Shown here: positions 16,588 to 25,516 of the stretch, piece by piece
Numbering within the stretch: the first letter of the stretch is position 1
How the letters are laid out: each line of letters begins with the position of its first letter
Assembly: GCA_965276765.1 (NCBI GenBank)
Contig: OZ255627.1
Span: 3,162,001 to 3,226,000 of the forward strand
From: G965276765 sp965276765
Lineage (GTDB): Bacteria; Actinomycetota; Acidimicrobiia; Acidimicrobiales; Palsa-688
Direction: 5' to 3'
Length of the DNA: 64,000 bases
Position numbers and translations under genes: made by a program
The notes under the pieces: generated by a model
What the model saw: only the letters and a program-made list of their open reading frames with translations
Databases searched by the model: none
What the model was told of the DNA's origin: nothing

Positions 16588-16863
16588 TCAGATCCGGTCG
16601 TCCCGGTCAAGGAGATCGGCGCCAGTTACTCCTGGCGGGAGGGTCAGACGCTTGGCTACCTTGCGGTATGGCACCCTCGGCAGGCGGATCGTGCCCGTGG
16701 AGACGAGCACGCCGAGTTCGCTGCTGGAGCCGTGACCCGCCGAAAGGCCGAGATGGCGGCTAATGGCTTCGCGGATCACTTCTTGTTGGGAGCGCCCGAT
16801 CCGTTCCGCCTCGCGTCGAACGGCTTCCTCGGCGTCGGGGCTCAGCCGGAGGTTCATAGCCAT
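16588..16863 (-). CDS. vapB: VapB-type ribbon-helix-helix antitoxin
   Basis: 91 residues. The N-terminal MNLRLSPDAEEAVRREAERI and RSQQEVIREAISRHL form a ribbon-helix-helix DNA-binding domain; the C-terminal half (VSTGTIRLPRVPYRKVAKRL) would bind and block the PIN toxin. First gene of the pair, with an 8-base inverted repeat directly upstream that could mediate autoregulation. ATG 16863 was preferred over a second ATG two codons in. Confidence 0.87.
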   Translation of the reverse strand: MAMNLRLSPDAEEAVRREAERIGRSQQEVIREAISRHLGLSAGHGSSSELGVLVSTGTIRLPRVPYRKVAKRLTLPPGVTGADLLDRDDRI

Positions 16864-16870
16864 AGACCAA

Positions 16871-16901
16871 TGGTACCGCTATGATGCCACGTTCGGTACC
16901 A
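16871..16901. promoter_or_regulatory. vapBC operator candidate
   Basis: Perfect inverted repeat TGGTACCG / CGGTACCA with a 15-base spacer. The right-hand arm (leftward sense) overlaps a TACCAT -10 hexamer at 16870-16875, six bases before the vapB ATG, so a bound VapBC complex would cover the promoter of a leaderless vapBC mRNA. Confidence 0.65.
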
Positions 16902-16986
16902 CGCGGCCCGGTTCCTGTTCGAGGCCTTCAGCAACAGGCCATCACCTGGGCCAGCCTGCACCAGAGAGCGAAGAAGCGTCCCACCC

Positions 16987-17017
16987 GAACCCTCGCGCAA
17001 GCAGGACGAGGGTTCGA
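16987..17017 (-). terminator. Hairpin downstream of tRNA-Ala
   Basis: Ten-base perfect stem CGAACCCTCG / CGAGGGTTCG with an 11-base loop, beginning 13 bases beyond the tRNA 3' end in its direction of transcription. There is no U-run after it, which is common for actinobacterial terminators. One arm resembles a tRNA T-arm, but no cloverleaf can be built. Confidence 0.45.
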
Positions 17018-17030
17018 ATAAGACGCATCT

Positions 17031-17106
<76 letters not shown>

Positions 17107-17167
17107 GGTGGCTGGGATACCTTACCAGCTGTCCGAAACCCGTAGGACCGCCGGCGGGGCGTGCCGG

Positions 17168-17173
17168 TACCCT
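17168..17173 (+). promoter_or_regulatory. -10 hexamer TACCCT for leuS, leaderless
   Basis: TACCCT ends 8 bases before the leuS ATG at 17182 and no ribosome-binding site is seen, pointing to a leaderless or near-leaderless mRNA. Confidence 0.45.
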
Positions 17174-17181
17174 GTGCGCCT

Positions 17182-19683
<2,502 letters not shown>

Positions 19684-19701
19684 GCTTGCTTGCCGGGCTC
19701 C

Positions 19702-19765
19702 GGCGTCAGTGTCGGTTGTGACGCCGCTGGCGTCAGTGTCGGTTGTGACGCCGGTGGCGTCAGTG
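19702..19765. repeat. 27-bp tandem hairpin repeat between convergent genes
   Basis: Two copies of a 27-base unit (19702-19728 and 19729-19755, one base different) plus 10 bases of a third. Each unit holds the inverted repeat GGCGTCA...TGACGCC, so the region can form two consecutive hairpins on either strand. It lies between leuS and the convergent PAC2 gene and runs into the latter's stop codon. A bidirectional terminator is the simplest reading. Confidence 0.75.
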
Positions 19766-20629
19766 CTCGCCCCGGAGGAAGCGCTGCAGCTCGTCGGCCA
19801 GCTCGTCGCCCGACGGCAGCTCCCCGAAGTCGATGGCGGCGAGGCCCTGCTCGGAATCGTGCTGTTGTTCGAGCTGGCGGACGAGCGCCACGTGATCGTC
19901 GGAGCCGGAGATCAGCTCGTCGATCTGAGTGTTGGTGGCGACGGCCGAGGCCCGAAGGACGGCCGTGTCGAGGGGGAGCTCGGCCAGCCGGCCCAGCTCG
20001 TCGAGCAGGGCGGCGCTTGCGGCCGGATAGGGGAGCGCCGATGCGTAGTGCGGCACCCGGGCCCAGAGCCCGACCGAAGGCACCCCTGACGTCCCGAGGG
20101 CGTGTTCGAGGGCGCCCTGCACGCCGGCGGGGACGTCCATGGCCGCGGGGATGAAGCCGGTCCTCCCGGCCAGCTCGGCGTCGGTGCTCGTGGCCGCGAG
20201 GCGCACGGCCCTGGTGTGAGGGACCGGCGCAGGAAAGGCGCCGAGGCCGACGACCAGCTCGACGCCGATCCGCTTGGCGAGCCCGACCATCTCGTCGGTG
20301 AAATGGTGCCAGCGCATGTCCGGTTCGGGCCCGCTGAGCAGCAGCACGCTCCGCTCGCTCTCGCCGGTGCTCACCTCCAGTCGCAGCTCGGGCCACCGCA
20401 GCTCGGTCTCGACGCCGTTGACGATCCTGAGGATGGGGCGTCGGGCCCTGTGGTCGATGAGAGCGTCACTGTCGAAGGTGGCCATCAGCGTCGTCGGCAG
20501 GGCCGATCGAAGCGATGCCATGGCTGAGGAGGCGGCCTGCCCGGCGTCGATCCAGCCCTCGAGACACACCACGAGCACGGGCCGCTCCAATGTCGGCCAG
20601 GAGTGAAGCGTCACCAAGTCGCTTGTCAT
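19760..20629 (-). CDS. PAC2-family protein
   Basis: 289 residues. WPTLERPVLVVCLEGWIDAGQAAS at the N-terminus, LLLSGPEPDMRWHHF, and VVGLGAFPAPVPHTRAV in the middle match the PAC2 (proteasome assembly chaperone-like) family widespread in actinobacteria, some of which also have proteasomes. No membrane segment. The C-terminal 40 residues are acidic. Molecular role in bacteria is not established. Its stop lies in the third hairpin-repeat copy. Confidence 0.85.
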   Translation of the reverse strand: MTSDLVTLHSWPTLERPVLVVCLEGWIDAGQAASSAMASLRSALPTTLMATFDSDALIDHRARRPILRIVNGVETELRWPELRLEVSTGESERSVLLLSGPEPDMRWHHFTDEMVGLAKRIGVELVVGLGAFPAPVPHTRAVRLAATSTDAELAGRTGFIPAAMDVPAGVQGALEHALGTSGVPSVGLWARVPHYASALPYPAASAALLDELGRLAELPLDTAVLRASAVATNTQIDELISGSDDHVALVRQLEQQHDSEQGLAAIDFGELPSGDELADELQRFLRGEH

Positions 20630-20659
20630 GGGCGTGCCTCCCTGGGGGAGTAGGCCACG

Positions 20660-21808
20660 TTATCCGAGGCGTCCGGCGATGGTCGCGGCCCGCGCGGCCA
20701 GCCGACGGATGGACTCGGGAAAGAAACTGTGGTCGAGGCCGTCGTCGCCCATGGCGCCGGCCTCGTAGCGCGTGTACACGCCCTCCAGGATGCACGCGAG
20801 TTTCCAGAAAGCGAAGGCCTCGTAGAAGTCGAGCATCCCGAGGTCACGGTCGGATCGCTCGGCGTAGCGGGCCACCAGCTCCGATCGGGTCGGAAAGCCG
20901 GGCGCCATAGTGGCCGAGTTTTGGAGCGGCGGGACCTCGCCAGGCTCGGTCCAGTAGGAAAGGAGCTGGCCCAGGTCGGCGAGCGGATCCCCGAGAGTGC
21001 AAAGCTCCCAATCGAGGACGGCGGCGACCCTTCCGTCCTCGCCGACGACGGTGTTGTCGATGCGATAGTCGCCGTGGACGACGCCAGCCGGCCCCTGCTC
21101 GGGGATGCACTCCACCAAGGCGGCGTGGACATCGTCGACGTCGGGCGCGTCGGGTCCGCCCTGTTCGTCGCGAGCCGAGCGGTACTGGGCGTGCCAGCGT
21201 TTCAGCTGGCGCGCGATGTAGCCGTCCTTGCGACCCAGGTCCCCGAGGCCGATGCGGTCGGGGTCGAGGGCGTGGATGGCGGCGAGCGTGTCAACCAGGT
21301 CCATGCCGATCCGGTGCCGGGCCGCCACGTCGAAGGCGCCCTCGACCTCTTCGGGGGAGCGCAGGACGTGGCCATCGACGAAGTCCATCACGTAGAAGGG
21401 CGCACCGGTCACACCCGGGTCGGCGCAGTAGCCGAGCACGGTGGGGGCAGGGATCATCGCCGGGCCCACCGCGGCCAGGATGCGGTGTTCACGGCCCATG
21501 TCGTGCGCCGTCGCCAGCAGCTGGCCGGTCGGCGGCCGGCGCAGCACGAAGCGGCGGCCGGCGGTGTCGTCGACCTCGAAGGTCAGGTTGGAGTGGCCGC
21601 CGGCGATCAGCCGGTACGAGAGCGGCAGGGTCACGGCCTCGACGTTGGCGGCGAACCACTCGGCCACCCCATCGGCGTCTATTCCGGTCTTGACGTCGGG
21701 GGCGTCTGTGCCGGTCTTGACGCTCGCCGCGACAGGGTCGGAGCGGTCGGTACCCTCGGAGCCGGAAGATGTCGAGGTCGTGCCGTCCTCGCCCACGGGT
21801 TGGGTCAT
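20660..21808 (-). CDS. APH-like phosphotransferase (ACAD10-type kinase fold)
   Basis: 382 residues. The kinase-like fold is shown by LIAGGHSNLTFEV (glycine-rich), RRFVLRRPP (nucleotide lysine/arginine strand), VVHGDYRIDN (catalytic Asp and Asn of the Brenner motif) and VAAVLDWELCTLGDPLADLG (metal-binding Asp). Such proteins resemble the phosphotransferase domain of ACAD10/11, which acts on 4-hydroxyacyl-CoAs; aminoglycoside resistance is less likely. Residues about 25-40 contain a short VKTG duplication. ATG 21808 has a TAGGTT hexamer eight bases upstream, suggesting a leaderless transcript, and is divergent from the thioredoxin gene. Confidence 0.85.
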   Translation of the reverse strand: MTQPVGEDGTTSTSSGSEGTDRSDPVAASVKTGTDAPDVKTGIDADGVAEWFAANVEAVTLPLSYRLIAGGHSNLTFEVDDTAGRRFVLRRPPTGQLLATAHDMGREHRILAAVGPAMIPAPTVLGYCADPGVTGAPFYVMDFVDGHVLRSPEEVEGAFDVAARHRIGMDLVDTLAAIHALDPDRIGLGDLGRKDGYIARQLKRWHAQYRSARDEQGGPDAPDVDDVHAALVECIPEQGPAGVVHGDYRIDNTVVGEDGRVAAVLDWELCTLGDPLADLGQLLSYWTEPGEVPPLQNSATMAPGFPTRSELVARYAERSDRDLGMLDFYEAFAFWKLACILEGVYTRYEAGAMGDDGLDHSFFPESIRRLAARAATIAGRLG

Positions 21809-21847
21809 GACATCGAAACCTAGAGCCTCGGAGGAATCGAGTACCCA

Positions 21848-22561
21848 ATGGATGTCACCGACGCCAATTTCGAGACCGCCGTCCTCGAGCGTTCGACCAC
21901 CGTCCCCGTCGTGGTCGACCTGTGGGCATCGTGGTGCGGCCCGTGTCGCACGCTCGGCCCGATCATCGAGAAAGTCGTCGGCGAGACCGGGGGCAGCGTC
22001 GAGCTGGTCAAGGTCGACGTGGACGCCAACCCTCGGGTCGCGGCGACCTTCCAGGTCCAGTCCATCCCCGCCGTCTTCGCCATCTCCGACCGCAAGGTCG
22101 TCGACAGCTTCGTCGGCGCCCTCCCCGAGCCGTCGGTCAGGGAATGGGTGGCACGCCTTGCCCCCGCCCCCAGCGAGGTCGACACCCTCATCGCCGCCGG
22201 CGACGAGGCCTCGTTGCGCCAGGCCATCGAGCTCGAGCCCGCCAACGAAACCGCCATCGTGGGCCTGGCCATGCTCCTCGTCGACGGCGACACGCCCGCC
22301 GGCAAGAAGGAGGCCATCGAGCTGCTCGCCCGGGTTCCCGAGACGGCCGAGGTCAGGCATCTCGCCGCGCTGGCGCGCGTCGGCGACGAGGTCGAAGGCG
22401 GTGGTGGCCAAGACGTCGGCCCCGTCCTCGACGCCCTCCTCGACCGGGTGAAGGACGACGAGTCCGCCCGTCAGGAATTTGTCGACCTGCTCGAGGTGCT
22501 CGGCCCCGACGACCCGAGGACGGCGCAGTACCGCAAGGCCCTCACCGCCCGGCTCTTTTAG
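21848..22561 (+). CDS. Thioredoxin-domain co-chaperone (YbbN/CnoX-like)
   Basis: 237 residues. Residues 1-105 are a thioredoxin fold with active site WASWCGPCRTLGP and cis-proline loop QSIPAVFAI; the remainder is a helical TPR-like region (SEVDTLIAAGDEASLRQAIEL onward). This two-domain layout matches CnoX/YbbN, which hand oxidised clients to chaperones, although the CGPC centre indicates real thioredoxin redox activity. GGAGGA ribosome-binding site 10 bases before ATG 21848. Confidence 0.88.
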   Translation: MDVTDANFETAVLERSTTVPVVVDLWASWCGPCRTLGPIIEKVVGETGGSVELVKVDVDANPRVAATFQVQSIPAVFAISDRKVVDSFVGALPEPSVREWVARLAPAPSEVDTLIAAGDEASLRQAIELEPANETAIVGLAMLLVDGDTPAGKKEAIELLARVPETAEVRHLAALARVGDEVEGGGGQDVGPVLDALLDRVKDDESARQEFVDLLEVLGPDDPRTAQYRKALTARLF

Positions 22562-22621
22562 CGTCGGGTCTGGCGCGGCCCGCCGGTGCGACCGGCCGGC
22601 GGCGGTGTCACCCGGTGGCGG

Positions 22622-22627
22622 TAGGGT
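22622..22627 (+). promoter_or_regulatory. -10 hexamer TAGGGT for the folP-like gene, leaderless
   Basis: TAGGGT ends 7 bases before the GTG at 22635, with no ribosome-binding site between them. Confidence 0.5.
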
Positions 22628-22634
22628 CCCCGCC

Positions 22635-23468
22635 GTGCGGCTTGCCCTCGGAGACCGGAGCTACGACCTGACGTCGAGGGCCCTCGTGATGGGCATACTC
22701 AACCGCACCCCCGACTCGTTCTACGACAAGGGTGCGTACTGGGACATGGATGCGTTCTACCGGCGGGCCGACGTCCTCGTCGCCGAAGGCGCCGACCTGC
22801 TCGACGTCGGCGGTGTCAAGGCCGGCCCAGGACCCGAGGTCGCAGAGGCCGAGGAGATCGAGCGCGTCGTTCCCGCCATTGATGGCCTGGCCCGACGCTT
22901 CGACGTGCCGCTCTCGGTCGACACCTGGCGAGCCTCGGTTGCGGCCGCGTCCTACCGGGCCGGGGCGGTGATGGGCAACGACATCAGTGGCTTCGCCGAC
23001 CCCGGCTACCTCCCCGCCGCCGCCGATGCCGGCGCCGCCGTCGTGGCGACCCACATCCGCTTGCAGCCGAGGGTCCGCGACCCCGACCCTCGCTACGACG
23101 ATGTCGTCGAGGACGTGGCCGCCTTCCTCGTCGAGCGCATCGGGCGAGCTCGGGCCGCCGGCCTTCCCGACGAACGGATCGTCGTCGATGCCGGCCTCGA
23201 CCTCGGCAAGACGACCCCGCAGTCGGTGCTGCTTCTCGCCGGCTCCGCCCGCCTGGCTTCTCTCGGTGTGCCGCTGCTTCTCTCGGCGTCCAACAAGGGG
23301 TTCATGGGCGACCTCTTCGGTCTGCCCGTCGGTGAGCGCAGGGTGGCGTCGGTCGCCGCCCACGCCATCGGCGTGAGCCTCGGCTGTCGGGTCCTCCGCG
23401 TCCACGACGTGGCCGGCACCCGGCGGGTGCGCGACACCATCGCGGCCGTGCTCGAGGCCGACGGGTGA
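22635..23468 (+). CDS. Dihydropteroate synthase-like protein (FolP2 type)
   Basis: 277 residues with a pterin-binding TIM barrel: MGILNRTPDSFYDKGAYW, PLSVDTWRASVA, NDISGFADP, and RVLRVHDV at the C-terminus. The substrate loop normally reading GGESTRPG is GGVKAGPG here, and there is a SNKGFMG in place of the usual RKSF-type segment. Mycobacterial FolP2 shows the same kind of change and is not a working dihydropteroate synthase. The true folate function is therefore doubtful. Start at GTG 22635 fits a leaderless -10; the stop overlaps holA. Confidence 0.82.
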   Translation: MRLALGDRSYDLTSRALVMGILNRTPDSFYDKGAYWDMDAFYRRADVLVAEGADLLDVGGVKAGPGPEVAEAEEIERVVPAIDGLARRFDVPLSVDTWRASVAAASYRAGAVMGNDISGFADPGYLPAAADAGAAVVATHIRLQPRVRDPDPRYDDVVEDVAAFLVERIGRARAAGLPDERIVVDAGLDLGKTTPQSVLLLAGSARLASLGVPLLLSASNKGFMGDLFGLPVGERRVASVAAHAIGVSLGCRVLRVHDVAGTRRVRDTIAAVLEADG

Positions 23469-24499
23469 CCACCACCCCCGATGTCAGAGGAGACCGAGCC
23501 GTGTGGCTCGTGGACGGTGACGACGCCACGCTCGTGAGCGAGGCGGTCCGCGGGCTGATCGACGAGCTGGTCGGCCCCGCCGACCGGTCTCTCGCCGTCG
23601 AGGACTTCCGCGGCGACGAGCTCGACCTTGGCGCCGTGGCCGACGCGTGCCAGACGCCACCATTTCTCGCCGACCGCCGGGTGGTCGTCGTGCGCGACAT
23701 CGGGCGCTTCGGCACCGACGAGATCGCTCCGCTTCTCACCTACCTCGAGGCACCGCTCGAGACCACCGCCCTCGTGCTCGCCTCCGGCGGAGGCCGGATC
23801 GCCCCGAAGCTGACGGCCGCCGTCAAGGCCACGGGTCATATCACTGGCACGGCGGTCAGCGGTCGTGACGCCCACGGCTGGGTCAGGGACCGCCTCCGCC
23901 GGGCGCCGGTTCGTTTCGACGCCTCGGCCGAGGCACTCGTCGAGGCCCATCTGGGCGAGGACGTGGGCCGCCTGACATCGGTCATCGACGTGCTCGTCGC
24001 CGCCCACGGCGAAGGCGCCCGCCTCGGTGTCGATGACATCGAGCCCTACCTCGGCGAGGCCGGCACGGTGGCACCGTGGGACTTCACCGACGCCGTCGAC
24101 CGGGGCGACACCGACGTCGCCCTCAGGCTCCTGCACCGCATGATGGAGGCGGGCTCACGCCACCCCCTGGTGATCCTCTCGATCCTGCATCGCCACATCG
24201 GCGCGGTTCTCAAGGTCGAAGGCCCTGGCATCGGCACCGAGGCGGCGGCCGCGGCGGCCATGGGCATCGCCAAGGGGCGCAGCACCTACCCGGCTAAGAA
24301 GGCGCTGGCGTCGGCTCGCCGCTACGGCCGGGCCGGCACCGCCGAGGCCATCGTCCTGCTGGCCAGGGCCGAACTCGACCTGAAGGGGCGCAGTGACTGG
24401 TCCCCGGAGCTCGTGCTCGAAGTGCTCGTCGCTCGCCTGTGCCGCCTGGCGCGTGCCGGCGGCCGTCGCGGCGCCCCCCGGGCGGCGGGTCGGACTTGA
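23465..24499 (+). CDS. holA: DNA polymerase III delta subunit
   Basis: 344 residues, clamp-loader subunit that opens the sliding clamp. VWLVDGDDATLVSEAVRGLI at the N-terminus, PPFLADRRVVVVRDIGRF and LVLASGGGRIAPKLTAAVK in the AAA-like domain, and HPLVILSILHRHIGAVLKV in the C-terminal collar domain fit HolA. As in other HolA proteins, a Walker A motif is lacking. GTG start overlaps the previous stop (GTGA); its stop overlaps the next start (TTGA). Confidence 0.88.
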   Translation: MTTTPDVRGDRAVWLVDGDDATLVSEAVRGLIDELVGPADRSLAVEDFRGDELDLGAVADACQTPPFLADRRVVVVRDIGRFGTDEIAPLLTYLEAPLETTALVLASGGGRIAPKLTAAVKATGHITGTAVSGRDAHGWVRDRLRRAPVRFDASAEALVEAHLGEDVGRLTSVIDVLVAAHGEGARLGVDDIEPYLGEAGTVAPWDFTDAVDRGDTDVALRLLHRMMEAGSRHPLVILSILHRHIGAVLKVEGPGIGTEAAAAAAMGIAKGRSTYPAKKALASARRYGRAGTAEAIVLLARAELDLKGRSDWSPELVLEVLVARLCRLARAGGRRGAPRAAGRT

Positions 24500-25437
24500 A
24501 CCTCAGCGCCCTCGACCTCCTCGCCGCCGGGGGTGCAACCCTGATCGCTGGGGCCATCAACGCCCTGGCCGGCGGGGGGACGCTCGTGTCGTTTCCGACC
24601 CTCGTCGCCATCGGGGTGCCGGCCCTGCCCGCCAACGTCACCAACACCGTCGCCCTCTGCCCGGGGTACTTCTCCGGGACCTGGGCCCAGCGGGAGGATC
24701 TCCGCTCCCAGCGCCGGCGACTCTGGGTCCTCGGTGTCACCGCTGCCATCGGCGGCCTGTGCGGCTCGGCGCTGCTCGAGGTGACCCCAGAGTCGACGTT
24801 TCGTGCCGCCGTCCCCTGGCTGCTCGTGGCCTCGTGCGTGCTGCTGCTCGCCCAGGACCGGGTGCGGACCTTTGTGAAGGCAAGGACCGATGCCATCGTC
24901 GCCGGACCCGAGGCGAGCGGAGCCGTGCCGCCTCGGTCGTCAGGTCCGCCCGGGTCGTCGGGTCCGCCCGGGTCGTCGGGTCCGCCCGGGTCGTCGGGTC
25001 CGCCCGGGTCGTCGGGTCCGCCCGGGTCGTCGGGTCCGCCTGCGCCGTCCGGGCCGCAGGAGGCGGCCGAGGCGCCGCCGCGACCTTCGATCCCGCTCGT
25101 CGTCACGGTCTTCGCCGGCGCCGTCTACGGCGGGTTCTTCGGCGCCGGCCTCGGGATCATGCTCCTCGCCCTGCTCGGCTTGTTCATCGAGGAGAGCATG
25201 GTGCGGCTCAACGCGGTCAAGCAGGCCCTGCAGTTTGTCGTCAACATCTTCGCGGCGGCATTCTTCGCGGCGTCGGGCCACGTCCGCTGGGAGCTCGTCC
25301 CCATCATGGCCGTCGCCGGGGTCATCGGTGGGACGGTGGGCGGCAAGCTCTCCCGGGTGGTGAACCCGACCTGGTTGCGTCGGTTCGTGGTCGTATTCGG
25401 CCTCGTGGTCGCCGTCGACTTCTGGCTGACCCGCTGA
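24496..25437 (+). CDS. TauE/SafE-family permease with collagen-like loop
   Basis: 313 residues, probably eight membrane helices in two halves. NALAGGGTLVSFPTLVAIGVPALPANVTNT and, in the second half, YGGFFGAGLGIMLLALLGL are the duplicated glycine-rich signatures of this sulfite/organosulfonate exporter family. Between the halves lies a loop of five perfect Gly-Pro-Pro-Gly-Ser-Ser repeats. TTG 24496 chosen because it overlaps the holA stop and places the first helix at the N-terminus. Substrate unknown. Confidence 0.85.
   Translation: MNLSALDLLAAGGATLIAGAINALAGGGTLVSFPTLVAIGVPALPANVTNTVALCPGYFSGTWAQREDLRSQRRRLWVLGVTAAIGGLCGSALLEVTPESTFRAAVPWLLVASCVLLLAQDRVRTFVKARTDAIVAGPEASGAVPPRSSGPPGSSGPPGSSGPPGSSGPPGSSGPPGSSGPPAPSGPQEAAEAPPRPSIPLVVTVFAGAVYGGFFGAGLGIMLLALLGLFIEESMVRLNAVKQALQFVVNIFAAAFFAASGHVRWELVPIMAVAGVIGGTVGGKLSRVVNPTWLRRFVVVFGLVVAVDFWLTR
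24943..25032 (+). repeat. 18-bp minisatellite, five identical copies, coding GPPGSS
   Basis: Unit GGTCCGCCCGGGTCGTCG repeated five times without a mismatch, with a degenerate sixth copy. In frame it encodes Gly-X-Y triplets within the cytoplasmic or periplasmic loop of the TauE/SafE permease. Perfect identity suggests recent expansion. Confidence 0.95.
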
Positions 25438-25516
25438 AACTCGGTTGCCGAGGGTCGAGGCGAGCGCTACGGTGCGGAGCCCTTTTCCGCTTCGCGCCGA
25501 CCTCCCGGAGCCTCCG

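Noticed and set aside
16987..17017. A second tRNA gene
   Set aside because: Only a T-arm-like strand is present; no acceptor, D- or anticodon arm can be paired.
24943..25050. Collagen-like surface protein
   Set aside because: The Gly-X-Y run is only 36 residues and lies between helices of a permease; it is not an independent gene.
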